Notes: generated by a model from the letters alone, not told the origin. DNA of 64,000 nt from JANMMJ01 sp031373255 (GCA_031373255.1 JANMMJ010000246.1:1-64000), one strand, 5' to 3'. Numbered from the stretch's first letter, positions 51,640 through 60,963 are shown. Numbers and translations: made by a program.

Positions 51640-52266
51640 TCAGCGGATGCGGGGGTAGGCGAACTCCGCTTTGTAATTGGCAAAACTCGACAGTTTTTGG
51701 GCATTGCATTCGCTCTGCCAACGGGAACCGGGAATCACCCCTGCAACACAGCGGAAACACTGCCGGTAGCCGTCAGTAACCGGGTTTTCTTCAATTGCCA
51801 CGGCAGCAATGCCGGCCACGATTCCGCCCTGCCGCTCAACCAGCCTGATGGCGCCATCCATGGTTCCGCCCGTCTCCACCCATTGATCTGCAAGTAGAAC
51901 TTTGGTGCCCTTGGCAAAAGCAGGCAGCCGCATCTCCATGTCCTGGGTTCGCCCTGAATAATTGCTGAAACTTACTTTGTCGGTATCAACGCATAATTTC
52001 CCCGCTTTGCGGATGGGCAGGAAGCCGATACCAAGCCGCGTGGCCAGGGCCGATCCCAGCACAAACCCCATGGCGTCGAGACCTCCAACGACATCCGCTG
52101 TCACGCCGTCGAGATCGGCGACCAGATCGTCAAGCAGATCGTGGAACGCCTCGCCATTAATGTAGATTGATGTTGGATCAAGCCAGGCGAATTTTGGTCC
52201 CTTGGTGTTGGGGGCCATGATGGAGAGATACCAGCGATCATCGCGTGGTCCTTTGTGGCGCGTCAT
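51640..52266 (-). CDS. Phosphoribosyltransferase family protein (adenine PRTase-like)
   Basis: This 208-residue type I phosphoribosyltransferase has the PRPP-binding motif KVLLADQWVETGGTMDGAI (consensus V-x-L-x-D-D-x-x-x-T-G-G-T; the second Asp is Q here) and VVGGLDAMGFVLGSALATRL in the N-terminal half, as in Apt. It would join a base to PRPP or cleave a nucleotide. The C-terminal ~35 residues contain Cys residues not usual in Apt. ATG 52266 overlaps the stop of the BtpA-like gene (ATGA). I call the family, not the substrate. Confidence 0.8.
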   Translation of the reverse strand: MTRHKGPRDDRWYLSIMAPNTKGPKFAWLDPTSIYINGEAFHDLLDDLVADLDGVTADVVGGLDAMGFVLGSALATRLGIGFLPIRKAGKLCVDTDKVSFSNYSGRTQDMEMRLPAFAKGTKVLLADQWVETGGTMDGAIRLVERQGGIVAGIAAVAIEENPVTDGYRQCFRCVAGVIPGSRWQSECNAQKLSSFANYKAEFAYPRIR

Positions 52267-53015
52267 GTCTGGGCTCCGATGTCGCGAGTGAGTTTCAAAA
52301 GCTTGGCAAGCCGTTGCGCGTCGATATTGTAGAAATCGCCCGGCGCATTGATCCCGGTGGCGACCATGAAGCAATCAACGTCCGCTGCGTAGTGCGCCGC
52401 ATTCTCGGGTGTGATGCCTGAAGCAAGCGCCAATGCATGATCCGCGACGCCGCGCCGGAACGTTGCAATTTTCGATGCCTCGGCCGCTTTGCCGGTGGCG
52501 ATACCGGAAGTGCACACGGCGTCCATGAAGGAAGTGGCAAGATGCGCGGCGGTTTCGTAGTTGGCGGCGTCCACTTCGCGCTGCTTCTTGAAACAAGTCC
52601 CTCCGGCATAAAGCCCGGTCCAACCTGAATCGGCGCGCGCTTTGGCAATCTCATGCGCTTCCACTTGCCCATCGGGCGACCTTCGTTCGTCAATTCGCGC
52701 GTCATCGGCCCAGTAGCCGTCTACGGCGATGCCTTCACGCCCAAGCTGTCCAAGCACCGGAAATGCATCCTTTCCAGTCACCGCAAGGAAGTTGACGCCA
52801 AGCCAAAGCGCTGGAAACTTTTCGCGTACGTTCCGGACAATTGGTAGAAATTGCGCAACGGCAAAATCATGATTGATCAGGAACACACCCGCGGCACCCT
52901 GCCCGATCAGGACGCGCACGTTGCGTATGGCTTGTGCTGTATCGAGGACATGCACGACCGGCAATACGACCGGTCCGGCGGATTTGAAGATCTTGCGAAA
53001 GGCAAAGCGGTTCAT
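52263..53015 (-). CDS. BtpA/SgcQ-like TIM-barrel protein
   Basis: This 250-residue protein looks like a TIM barrel of the BtpA family. Features include VVLPVVHVLDTAQAIRNVRVLIGQGAAGVFLINHDF, WLGVNFLAV, EGIAVDGYWADDARIDE and a C-terminal phosphate-type loop ALASGITPENAAHYAADVDCFMVATGI. BtpA affects photosystem I accumulation in cyanobacteria, while SgcQ is in a sugar operon; neither activity is firmly known. The tight coupling to a phosphoribosyltransferase gene suggests a role with a ribosylated base or sugar phosphate. Confidence 0.72.
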   Translation of the reverse strand: MNRFAFRKIFKSAGPVVLPVVHVLDTAQAIRNVRVLIGQGAAGVFLINHDFAVAQFLPIVRNVREKFPALWLGVNFLAVTGKDAFPVLGQLGREGIAVDGYWADDARIDERRSPDGQVEAHEIAKARADSGWTGLYAGGTCFKKQREVDAANYETAAHLATSFMDAVCTSGIATGKAAEASKIATFRRGVADHALALASGITPENAAHYAADVDCFMVATGINAPGDFYNIDAQRLAKLLKLTRDIGAQT

Positions 53016-53284
53016 GGCGGGGAGAAGTTAGACCGGCCGACCGGAATTGGCAGTTGAATTTGTTGGTACAGCACCTTCGAATTTCCTCATGCGAGACGTC
53101 CGAAAATCGTGCAACGCCTGCCTGAGACTGCTCAATTTGCCCAGTTCAGAGGCAAAACCGGCAAAAACCTCTGATCATCCTGCGATGCCGCTAGACAAAA
53201 CTGTTTGGTCATGGTGGCTTACAAGCAAGGGCGGCAATCAAGAGTCACTTCGCCGCACGCCCGGCGGCCACCAGGGAGATGAAC
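53016..53284 (+). other. Divergent promoter region before the PotD-like operon
   Basis: The 269 bases between the BtpA-like gene and the transporter operon hold no gene. A 6-bp inverted repeat CAGAGG/CCTCTG lies at about 53149-53178 around a purine-rich spacer. This is the expected place for the promoter of the 53-60 kb module. I see no convincing -35/-10 pair. Confidence 0.4.
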
Positions 53285-54409
53285 ATGACGAAGCTTGTTA
53301 AACCATCGCGTCGCGATGTTTTGAAGTATGGCGCCGCGACTGCCCTTTGCATGCCTTATGTGAGCCGTGCCTGGGCCCAGACGGTCGAGATCAACATGCT
53401 GGCCTGGTACGGACACGGTGAACCCGACATGGTTGGCGAGTTCGAGGCTGCCAACAATGTCAAGTTCAAGTCAAAATACTACGCCGGTGGCGACAACATG
53501 CTGGGCCTCATCGCGCAGTCTCCTCCCGGCACCTATGACATATTCTTGTCAGATGCCGAGTTCGTCCAGCAGCTCAATGCGGCTGGTTACATAGAAGAGA
53601 TGAACCCCGCGGATTACCCCTTCGATGACATGATCTACGACGATTTCAAGCAGTTCCCCGGTCACTGGAAGGACGGCAAGCTCTACTCTGTGATGGTGCG
53701 GTGCGGCCACCTTGGTGTGAGCTACAACACGACTGCCATCTCCGAGGAAGAGGCGATGAGCTACAAGTGCTATTGGAAGCCGGAAATCAAGGGCAAGGTC
53801 GGCCACTTTGACTGGCATTTGCCAAGCCTTGGCCAGATGAGTCTCTACAATGGCAATGGCGCCAAACTCTGGGACCAGGATGAAGCGGGATGGGGCAAGA
53901 TCAAGGAAACCACCATGAGCCTGCGGCCGCAGGTGGGCGGTTACTTCGATTACGGCGGCACCTTCAACGGCCTGAAGAACGGAGAGATGATGGCAATGGC
54001 CGGTATTGGTGACTGGATTACCGGCGTTCTTGAAAAGGATGGCGCGCCCGTTAAGTCGGTTGTTCCAAAGGAGGGCGGCATCCAGTGGACCGAATCCTAT
54101 TCAATTGGCAAGGGGACTGCGAAGGCAGACATCGTCAAGAAGTTCATCCAGTACATGCTGTCACCAACCGGCCAGGCTATCTCCGCTCAAATGGCTGCCT
54201 ATCCGGGCTTTGCAATCACCAAGGGCGGCCGCAAGGCGCTGAACGAAAAAAATCCAAAGGAAGCGCAGCGTACCAGCCAGGTCGATGGCATGCCCAACGA
54301 CCCGATTACACTGCTCAAGGAAGGCCGCGTCCACTACCGCGATATTCCCAAGCAGCAAACACTCGAGGACTGGAACGAGTTCTGGCAGGAATACAAGAAC
54401 GCCTCGTAA
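53285..54409 (+). CDS. Spermidine/putrescine-type ABC transporter substrate-binding protein
   Basis: This 374-residue binding protein of the PotD class (bacterial extracellular solute-binding family 8-like) has a twin-arginine signal: SRRDVLKYGAATALCMPYVSRAWA, cleaved near AWA-Q. The mature start VEINMLAWYGHGEPDMVGEFEAANNVKFK is typical. Tat export is usual for this group. Ligands in the wider family are polyamines, but many relatives bind other cationic or amine compounds. ATG 53285 has AGGGAG 7 bases upstream; ATG 53279 overlaps it. It is first of an operon with two permeases and an ATPase. Confidence 0.88.
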   Translation: MTKLVKPSRRDVLKYGAATALCMPYVSRAWAQTVEINMLAWYGHGEPDMVGEFEAANNVKFKSKYYAGGDNMLGLIAQSPPGTYDIFLSDAEFVQQLNAAGYIEEMNPADYPFDDMIYDDFKQFPGHWKDGKLYSVMVRCGHLGVSYNTTAISEEEAMSYKCYWKPEIKGKVGHFDWHLPSLGQMSLYNGNGAKLWDQDEAGWGKIKETTMSLRPQVGGYFDYGGTFNGLKNGEMMAMAGIGDWITGVLEKDGAPVKSVVPKEGGIQWTESYSIGKGTAKADIVKKFIQYMLSPTGQAISAQMAAYPGFAITKGGRKALNEKNPKEAQRTSQVDGMPNDPITLLKEGRVHYRDIPKQQTLEDWNEFWQEYKNAS

Positions 54410-54422
54410 GGGCTGGCTTTGT

Positions 54423-54451
54423 CCTTCTTCCAGGCACTGCCTGGAAGAAGG
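54423..54451 (+). terminator. 29-base near-perfect palindrome between binding protein and permease
   Basis: CCTTCTTCCAGGCA (54423-54436) and TGCCTGGAAGAAGG (54438-54451) are exact reverse complements around one central base. The RNA would form a very stable hairpin without a U tract. It lies 13 bases after the binding-protein stop and 15 before the permease start, so it most likely protects the upstream mRNA or limits read-through. Confidence 0.65.
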
Positions 54452-54466
54452 CTATGCCGGACAGAA

Positions 54467-55315
54467 ATGTCAGCACTTCGTAAGCTCGATTTCTATGCAA
54501 TTGCCTGGCGCCTGCCGATGATTATCTGGCAGGGCCTGTTTTTCGTTGGCCCGCTGCTATTCATGATCGCCATGTCGTTCTTCCTTGTGAAGAATTATCG
54601 CATGGAACCCGCCTTTGAACTTGCCAATTGGACAAGGCAGCTTGGCAAGGCAATATTCTGGCAGACCTATTTCCGAACTCTGATCCTGGCTGTTTCGGCA
54701 ACAATCATAACCAGCATTCTGGCTTTTCCGGCAAGCTACTTCCTGTCTTTCAGAATTTCGGAAACGGCCCGCCGCTGGGCGATCTTTTTTCTGATCATTC
54801 CGTTCTTTACCAGTTATCTGGTTCGCATTTTTGCTTGGCAGGTGATCCTCGCTCAGGACGGAGTGATCAACGCCGGTATTAAGTTGTTGGGCGCCGCACC
54901 GGTCCAAATGCTTAACACCCCCTTCGGCACGATGGTGGGTTACGTTACTCTTTGCCTTCCACTCGTTGTGATCCTTCAGACCTTCGCGCTCGCCAACATT
55001 GACCGGCGCCTGGTCGAGGCGGCGCACAATTTAGGTTGTGGCAGGCTGCGCACGATTTTCACGGTAATGATACCGCTTGCCAGGACAGGCCTCGTCGTCG
55101 CTGCGGTCTTTTGCTTCATTCTTTCCTTCGGTGATTTCGTGGCGCCCTATTATCTCGGAGGTTCGAAGCCGCCAACGCTCTCGATCATGATCGTCGACAC
55201 GTCGAAGTCCGGCCAGCAATGGCCGCGCGCCGCCGTTGTTGCCATCATGATGATTATCACTCTTCTGGCCGTCGCCTTTACCGCGATTGGTTACGCCTAT
55301 CGGAGGCGCGGATGA
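54467..55315 (+). CDS. ABC transporter permease (PotB-like)
   Basis: This 282-residue inner-membrane permease has six hydrophobic segments (for example WQGLFFVGPLLFMIAMSFFLV, WAIFFLIIPFFTSYLVRIFAW, GTMVGYVTLCLPLVVILQTF) and the EAA loop LVEAAHNLGCGRLRTIFTVMIPL that docks to the ATPase. It belongs to the polyamine/iron/sulphate-type MetI-like family. The stop overlaps the next permease gene by 4 bases (ATGA). The start ATG 54467 was chosen over an in-frame ATG-like codon within the hairpin. Confidence 0.9.
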   Translation: MSALRKLDFYAIAWRLPMIIWQGLFFVGPLLFMIAMSFFLVKNYRMEPAFELANWTRQLGKAIFWQTYFRTLILAVSATIITSILAFPASYFLSFRISETARRWAIFFLIIPFFTSYLVRIFAWQVILAQDGVINAGIKLLGAAPVQMLNTPFGTMVGYVTLCLPLVVILQTFALANIDRRLVEAAHNLGCGRLRTIFTVMIPLARTGLVVAAVFCFILSFGDFVAPYYLGGSKPPTLSIMIVDTSKSGQQWPRAAVVAIMMIITLLAVAFTAIGYAYRRRG

Positions 55316-56097
55316 AAAGAGCGTTTCTTGGCTTTTATACTGCCGTCATCTTCCTTTTCATTTTTGCGCCAATCGTCGCCAGTCTGGTATTTTCCTTCAA
55401 CTCTGACCGATTTCCGACGATCCCGTTGGGAGGTTTCACGCTCGACTGGTACGTCAAGGCATTTGGCGGCGATGCCGTCTGGCCCGCCATAAGGACCAGT
55501 CTTCTGGTTTCGGTCACCACTGCTGTTCTAGCCACTGCAATTGGCTTTTCCGCAGCCTATACCGACTACCGTTACAATTTTTTCGGCAAAAAGGCCTTCC
55601 TGGTTCTAGCCCTTCTTCCACCAACCATCCCTCTCATCATCATGGCGCTCGCAATGCTGGGTTGGCTGTCAATGTTCAATGCCTCGGGATTGACCTCGTC
55701 TATCATCATTGCCCACACCGTTCTTTGCGCTCCCTTTGCCATGGCGGTGATCCGTTTGAGGCTGAACCAGATGGATCCTAACCTTGAGCCCGCCGCCTGG
55801 AATCTGGGCGCGTCCGAGTGGGTAACGATGAAGAGTGTCATCGTGCCCTTCACCTTGCCGTCGATCATCGCGGCACTTTGCCTGACCGCAGCCGTATCCT
55901 TTGATGAATTCGCCGTTGCCTGGTTCGTCTCCGGTTTGAACAAGACTGTGCCCGTTGTTATTCTCGAAATACTGACCGGCAATGTTGATCCGCAAATCAA
56001 CGCCATTGGCACTTTTGTTTTCGTCGTTTCGATGACCTTGGTAATCATCGCGCAGGTTCTTCTCATGACCCGCCAGAACAGGCCGCAAATGCCATGA
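55312..56097 (+). CDS. ABC transporter permease (PotC-like)
   Basis: This 261-residue second permease has segments FYTAVIFLFIFAPIVASLVFSF, LVLALLPPTIPLIIMALAMLGWL and others. Its EAA loop is LEPAAWNLGASEWVTMKSVIVPF. It forms a heterodimer with the PotB-like protein. It overlaps neighbours on both sides by four bases, so translation of all transporter genes is coupled. Confidence 0.9.
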   Translation: MKRAFLGFYTAVIFLFIFAPIVASLVFSFNSDRFPTIPLGGFTLDWYVKAFGGDAVWPAIRTSLLVSVTTAVLATAIGFSAAYTDYRYNFFGKKAFLVLALLPPTIPLIIMALAMLGWLSMFNASGLTSSIIIAHTVLCAPFAMAVIRLRLNQMDPNLEPAAWNLGASEWVTMKSVIVPFTLPSIIAALCLTAAVSFDEFAVAWFVSGLNKTVPVVILEILTGNVDPQINAIGTFVFVVSMTLVIIAQVLLMTRQNRPQMP

Positions 56098-57158
56098 GTG
56101 CTGAACCCCTCGTGGTCTTCGAGAATGTTGTGAAGCGTTTCGATAATTTCGAAGCTGTAAAGCGCATGAACTTTGAGATTCACGAAGGCGAGTTCCTGGC
56201 TCTGATGGGACCGTCCGGATGCGGCAAGACCACGACACTTCGCATGCTTGCGGGACTTGAGGATCCAACGGAAGGTGACATCCGGCTTGCCGGAAAAACG
56301 CTCGTTGGCGTCAAGCCGCATGAGCGGGATACGCCAATGGTGTGGCAGTCACTGGCACTCTTTCCCTTCCTCAACGCCCGTGAAAATGTCGAATTTGGCC
56401 TCAAGATGCGTGGCCAGGATGCAATGGCCAGGAGGAAGAAGGCTCTCGACTGGCTAGAGCGTCTGGGCATCGCGGAATTTGCCGAACGTGACGTGAACTC
56501 ATTGTCTGGCGGTCAGCGCCAACGCGTCGCACTCGCCCGGGCTCTTGTCACGGAGCCGAAAATCCTGCTGCTCGACGAGCCTCTTTCTGCCCTGGATGCC
56601 CATCTCGTCATCCGCATGCAAGGCGTGCTGACCAGGCTCCAGCGCGAGCTTGGCATAACCTTTGTATATGTGACGCATTCGCAGTCCGAGGCTTTTGCCA
56701 TGGCTGATCGCGTTGTCATCATGGCGAAGGGTGAAATAGCGCAGATCGGCTCCGCCCGAGATATCTATCGCGAACCAGCCAACCGCTTTGTGGCGGAGTT
56801 CGTCGGCCGCAATAATATTCTGTCAGGTGTGATGAAGGACAAGTCTCGGGTTGAAACGCCTGTAGGCGTATTCACCATCCGTGCCGATGCCCGATCCGGC
56901 ACACCGGTAACATTTGTCGTTGCAGCTGATCTGGTCGCCGTTTCCGCAACAAGGCCCAAGACTGGAAACACCATCGCGGCACAACTGATCTCCGAAGAAT
57001 TTGTGGGCTCAATGGTGACGTTGTTCCTCGAAGCTGCCGGCGCCACGGAATTCAAGGTGCAGATTCAAGAGCGCGCTCTGACTGAGCTTCCACGAGAGCC
57101 AGGTCAGACGCTGTGGCTGTCCTTCAGTCCCGAACACGCACATGTCTTGAAGGGATAA
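56094..57158 (+). CDS. ABC transporter ATP-binding protein (PotA-like)
   Basis: This 354-residue ATPase has Walker A MGPSGCGKTTTLRMLAG, the Q loop in VWQSLALFPFLNARENVEFG, signature LSGGQRQRVALARAL, Walker B ILLLDEPLSALDAH and the switch His of YVTHSQSEAFAMADRV. A C-terminal TOBE domain (about residue 240 onward, FVGRNNILSGVM, then VAADLVAVSATRP) fits the PotA/UgpC family. It energises the two permeases encoded upstream. Unlike PotA it has a Q-S-L-A-L Q-loop. Confidence 0.93.
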   Translation: MSAEPLVVFENVVKRFDNFEAVKRMNFEIHEGEFLALMGPSGCGKTTTLRMLAGLEDPTEGDIRLAGKTLVGVKPHERDTPMVWQSLALFPFLNARENVEFGLKMRGQDAMARRKKALDWLERLGIAEFAERDVNSLSGGQRQRVALARALVTEPKILLLDEPLSALDAHLVIRMQGVLTRLQRELGITFVYVTHSQSEAFAMADRVVIMAKGEIAQIGSARDIYREPANRFVAEFVGRNNILSGVMKDKSRVETPVGVFTIRADARSGTPVTFVVAADLVAVSATRPKTGNTIAAQLISEEFVGSMVTLFLEAAGATEFKVQIQERALTELPREPGQTLWLSFSPEHAHVLKG

Positions 57159-57161
57159 ACG

Positions 57162-58046
57162 ATGATTCAAAATCCCATCCCGTGGCCCAATGGGGCGCGG
57201 TGCGCCTGCGCCATCACTTTCGACATGGACGCCGACAGCCTCATCCATATTTCCAGACCAAAGGACAGTTACGACCGCCTCTATCCGATCACCATGGGCC
57301 GCTATGGTCCGACTGTTGGCATTCCTCGAATCCTCGAGACCTACCGGCGGCTTGGAATAAAGCAGTCATTTTTCATTCCCGCCTGGTGCATCGAAAACTA
57401 TCCCCAAGCCATTGAAGCGATCCTGAAGGGCGGTCATGAGATTGGCCACCATGGCTATATCCACGAAGATCCGATTGAAACCAGGGGCGCACCCCAGGCG
57501 GCAGCATTCGAGCGCGCATTGGAAGTGCATCGAAAAATGATCGGCAGGATGCCGAGGGGCTATCGCGCGCCCGTCTACAACATCACCCAGCAGGTCATCG
57601 ATATCCTGATCGCGAACAAATTTGTCTACGAGTCATCTCTTATGGCCGATGACATCCCCTATCTGATGAAGACGGCCCACGGCCAGCTCTGGGAGGCTCC
57701 GGTCCATTGGGGCACCGACGACTGGCCGCCCTTCGCCCACTATGCCGAGATCGATTACATGATGCCGGTGAAAGCCCCCTCGGATGGTCTCCAGGCATTC
57801 TGGGAAGAGTTTGAGGCACAATATGAGGCAGGGGGGTTCTGGATGGGCATCTGGCATCCTTTCCTGACGGGCCGTCTCGCCCGCTGGCGTCTCGTCGAAC
57901 AGTGGCTGGAAAAGACGCTGAAGGAAAAGAAGGTCTGGTTCGCGCCACTTGAAGATATCATCGCGCACGTGGCTAAAGTTACGGCTGAAGGCTCCTATAG
58001 GCCGAGGATTGAAAACTTGCCTTACTACGCTGGCCCGCAGGGTTAG
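57162..58046 (+). CDS. Polysaccharide deacetylase family protein (PuuE/allantoinase-like)
   Basis: This 294-residue NodB-fold protein has the metal/catalytic start ITFDMDADSL (D-x-D) and the metal-binding GGHEIGHHGYIHEDP (H-x3-H). Further motifs are MPRGYRAPVYNIT and WMGIWHPFLTGRLARW with the third conserved His. It lacks a signal peptide, so it acts in the cytoplasm, unlike true peptidoglycan deacetylases; this subgroup includes PuuE allantoinase and formamidase-like enzymes. The gene starts 3 bases after the ATPase, so it probably opens or deacylates the imported compound. Confidence 0.85.
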   Translation: MIQNPIPWPNGARCACAITFDMDADSLIHISRPKDSYDRLYPITMGRYGPTVGIPRILETYRRLGIKQSFFIPAWCIENYPQAIEAILKGGHEIGHHGYIHEDPIETRGAPQAAAFERALEVHRKMIGRMPRGYRAPVYNITQQVIDILIANKFVYESSLMADDIPYLMKTAHGQLWEAPVHWGTDDWPPFAHYAEIDYMMPVKAPSDGLQAFWEEFEAQYEAGGFWMGIWHPFLTGRLARWRLVEQWLEKTLKEKKVWFAPLEDIIAHVAKVTAEGSYRPRIENLPYYAGPQG

Positions 58047-58051
58047 CAGCG

Positions 58052-58816
58052 ATGGCGGGCCTCGACAGTTTCAGTCTGGAGAAGCACCGTGCCTTGGTCA
58101 CTGGCGCCAGCCGGGGTATCGGCCGAGCCATCGCTGAGGCATTGGCGGGCGCCGGAGCCGATGTCGCTATCACGGCGCGCAGTCTGGAGGGTCTGAAGGA
58201 AACTGCAGCAACCATCTCCGCGCTGGGGCGAAAGGCCATTCCCCTTGCACTTGACGTTAGTGACGCATCCTCCTCTCGGGACGTTGTCCACTCAGCTGCA
58301 GCCGCGCTCGGCGGCATCGACATTCTGGTCAACAATGCCGGCACCGAGGAAGTCCGCCCTTCGCTGGAGGTCGATGAGGAGTTGTGGGACCGCATTCTCG
58401 ATACCAACCTGAAAGGTGCTTTTTTCGTGGCGCAGGCTGCCGCAAAGCTGATGAAAGGCGGTGGCAGCATCCTCAATATCTGCTCACTGACTTCGGAGGT
58501 GGGAGTGCCGACCGCCGTTCCCTATGGCTCATCGAAATCAGGTCTTCTCGGCATGACTCGCGCTCTGGCCGCCGAATGGGCTTCGCTTGGCATCAGGGTC
58601 AATGCCTTGGCGCCTGGCTACTTCCGCACACAGCTCACGGACGTGTTTTATCAGAACGAAGACTGGCAAGGCGCCATGCTCGGGAAAATTCCCTTGGCCC
58701 GGTTTGGCAATCTTGATGATCTGGGTGGTGCCGCGGTTTTCCTGTCGTCACCGGCTGCCGCATATATCACCGGCGTTTGTCTCCCGGTCGATGGCGGGTA
58801 TCTGGCCTCCATATGA
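58052..58816 (+). CDS. SDR family oxidoreductase
   Basis: This 254-residue classical short-chain dehydrogenase has TGASRGIGRAIAEAL, DILVNNAG, and the catalytic triad in LNICSLTSEVGVPTAVPYGSSKSGLLG (Ser, Tyr, Lys). After beta strand 2 comes ITARSLEGL, with Arg, favouring NADP(H). It starts 5 bases after the deacetylase gene and overlaps the zinc dehydrogenase gene by 4 bases. With these it would oxidise or reduce a keto/hydroxy intermediate of the imported compound. Confidence 0.9.
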   Translation: MAGLDSFSLEKHRALVTGASRGIGRAIAEALAGAGADVAITARSLEGLKETAATISALGRKAIPLALDVSDASSSRDVVHSAAAALGGIDILVNNAGTEEVRPSLEVDEELWDRILDTNLKGAFFVAQAAAKLMKGGGSILNICSLTSEVGVPTAVPYGSSKSGLLGMTRALAAEWASLGIRVNALAPGYFRTQLTDVFYQNEDWQGAMLGKIPLARFGNLDDLGGAAVFLSSPAAAYITGVCLPVDGGYLASI

Positions 58817-59808
58817 ACACCATGCAGGCTGTCCGGCTTCACGGCATCGGTGATCTTCGCGTCGAAACTGTCGAAATACCCCGCAATCCACGGCCAGATG
58901 AAATTATCGTTGCTGTCGAAGCTGCAGGAATCTGCGGCTCCGACCTTCACAACTTCAGGACCGGCATGTGGATGTCGCGGACGCCTTCTATTCCTGGTCA
59001 CGAGTTTGTTGGACGGATTGTTGCCGCCGGAAGCGCCGTCGCCACGCTCGTTGAGGGCGAGCGCGTCATCGCCGATAGCCGCGTGACCTGCGGAACATGC
59101 GATATGTGCAGCGGCGGCAGGTCGAACCTCTGCCGCTCGATCGGATATGTCGGCGAAGTCATCGATGGCGGTTTTGCACCCTTTGTCCGGCTCAGGGAAC
59201 GACAGGTTCTGCGCCTCGCCGATCAGGCGCTTAGCCCCACGGTTGCGGCCATGGCTGAACCGCTTGCGGTAGCACTTCATGCAGTCAATCGCCTCGCACC
59301 TCGCCACGGTGAACCGATTGCTATAACGGGTGCCGGGCCCATTGGCGCAATGGCGGCACTACTCCTGAAACACCAGGGCTTTGGTCCGCTGCTGATCGCG
59401 GACCGGAACAGCGATCGCCGCGCCAGTGTAACGAGGCTGACCGGAGCTGAGCCCGTGGAAGTCACCGGCATTCAAGCGCCGCTCCTTTGCGAAACCACCG
59501 GTTCGGCGTCCGTCCTTGCGGCAGTGCTGGCGCAAATGCCTGCCGGTGGACGCATAGCCAGCGTTGGCATTTTCCACGAGCGTGGCGATCTGGATCTCAA
59601 TCGGATCGTAGAGGGCGAAATCGAACTGGTGGGTTGCGCCGCCTTCAGCGACGAACTCCACATAGCCAACGAACTTCTCACGCCATTGTCATCGCAACTC
59701 AGTCAACTGGCGAGCGAACCAATTGCGCTGTCTGAGGTTCCCGCAGCCTATGCGCAATTGGTCCAGGGACAGGCTCCGCATATCAAGACCATTATTGTCC
59801 CCGCCTGA
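58813..59808 (+). CDS. Zinc-binding alcohol dehydrogenase (MDR family)
   Basis: This 331-residue medium-chain dehydrogenase has the catalytic zinc ligands in AAGICGSDLH (Cys) and PGHEFVG (His). Four structural-zinc Cys lie in CGTCDMCSGGRSNLC, and the nucleotide-binding ITGAGPIGAMAALLL follows. It is of the sorbitol/threonine/idonate dehydrogenase type but, at 331 residues, slightly short. ATG 58813 overlaps the SDR stop. It probably catalyses a second oxidation in the same pathway. It is the last gene of the PotABCD-like operon; a 144-base gap follows. Confidence 0.9.
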   Translation: MNTMQAVRLHGIGDLRVETVEIPRNPRPDEIIVAVEAAGICGSDLHNFRTGMWMSRTPSIPGHEFVGRIVAAGSAVATLVEGERVIADSRVTCGTCDMCSGGRSNLCRSIGYVGEVIDGGFAPFVRLRERQVLRLADQALSPTVAAMAEPLAVALHAVNRLAPRHGEPIAITGAGPIGAMAALLLKHQGFGPLLIADRNSDRRASVTRLTGAEPVEVTGIQAPLLCETTGSASVLAAVLAQMPAGGRIASVGIFHERGDLDLNRIVEGEIELVGCAAFSDELHIANELLTPLSSQLSQLASEPIALSEVPAAYAQLVQGQAPHIKTIIVPA

Positions 59809-59952
59809 CAGGCAATTGCCCGGAATTTCAGCGCGCTTCTGCCCGATCAACAGGCAGTTCCCGTCTTGAAAGGCCGGGCGACCTCCTGTAGCCTTCGAAG
59901 AAGTGAAAACATGCAGGCCAAGACCTGCGGGCAAGGGGATGGAGATCAGATA

Positions 59953-60939
59953 ATGTTCAAGAGCATTTTGCGGAAGGCCGCTTTGGGTTTGCTTGCTGGC
60001 GCATCGATTGTCATGGCGGCAGGCCATGCCGATGCCGGTCAGATGCGCCTCGGAATGACCACCTGGGTCGGCTATGGCCCGATGTTCCTCGCCCGTGACA
60101 AGGGCTTCTTCAAGGAGAACGGTCTCGACGTCGAATTGCAGATCATCGAGGACGCCGCGCTTTATATGGCAGCCTTCGCCGCCGGGAAGTTGGACGGCAA
60201 TGCCTCGACCCTCGACGAGATCATGAAGTACCGCTCCGAGGATTTTTGCTTCAAGGCGGTGATCGCACTCGACGACAGCCACGGCGGCGACGGCGTTCTT
60301 GCCAAGGACGGCATCAACTCCCTGAAGGAACTCAAGGGCATGGAAGTCGGCATGAACCAGGGCTCGGTCTCGCAGTTCTGGTTTAACATCCTGCTCAAGC
60401 GCGAAGGCATGACGGAAAGCGATGTGAAGATCACCAACATGACCGCCGATGATGCCGCTGCAGCCTTCATTGCGGGACAAATTCCCGCCGCCATCACCTG
60501 GGAGCCGCACCTGAGCCTGGTGCGCAGCAAGAAGACCGGAAAGGTCCTTATCGACTCGTCGGAAACCCCGGGCCTCATCGTCGATGTCGTCGATCTCGGC
60601 TGCGATTACATCAAGAACAATCCGAAGGATGTCGAGGCCTTCGTCAAGGGTGTTTACAAGGCTGTGGATTTTATCAAGTCCAATCCGGACGAAGCCTATG
60701 CCATCATGGCGAAAGGTGTCGGCGGCTATCTCGAGAACCCGGCCGATTTCGCCGAGGCGGCCAAAGGTGTTCGCTTCTACGATCAGGCCAGGAGCGTCGA
60801 GTTTTTCGGCACTCCCGAGAAAGGCGAAGCCGCCGACCTGATCAAACTGGGTGATGAAATCTGGAGCGGCTTCGAAAAGATGAAGATGAAGGTAGATTAC
60901 AACACAATTGTCGACACCACCTTCCTCAATCCAAAGTGA
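59953..60939 (+). CDS. NMT1/SsuA-type ABC transporter substrate-binding protein
   Basis: This 328-residue periplasmic protein has a Sec signal peptide (KAALGLLAGASIVMAAGHADA-G) and the NMT1/THI5-like motif RLGMTTWVGYGPMFLARDKGFFKENGLDVELQII. Later blocks ADDAAAAFIAGQIPAAITWEPHLS and the final DTTFLNPK also fit the nitrate/sulfonate/taurine and pyrimidine-precursor binding group. The ligand is unknown. ATG 59953 begins the signal peptide; a GGAG lies ~11 bases upstream and the frame is open 29 codons further. A hairpin at 60964-60997 separates it from the permease gene. Confidence 0.9.
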   Translation: MFKSILRKAALGLLAGASIVMAAGHADAGQMRLGMTTWVGYGPMFLARDKGFFKENGLDVELQIIEDAALYMAAFAAGKLDGNASTLDEIMKYRSEDFCFKAVIALDDSHGGDGVLAKDGINSLKELKGMEVGMNQGSVSQFWFNILLKREGMTESDVKITNMTADDAAAAFIAGQIPAAITWEPHLSLVRSKKTGKVLIDSSETPGLIVDVVDLGCDYIKNNPKDVEAFVKGVYKAVDFIKSNPDEAYAIMAKGVGGYLENPADFAEAAKGVRFYDQARSVEFFGTPEKGEAADLIKLGDEIWSGFEKMKMKVDYNTIVDTTFLNPK

Positions 60940-60963
60940 TCCGTTTCGATATTTAGGAGAGAG

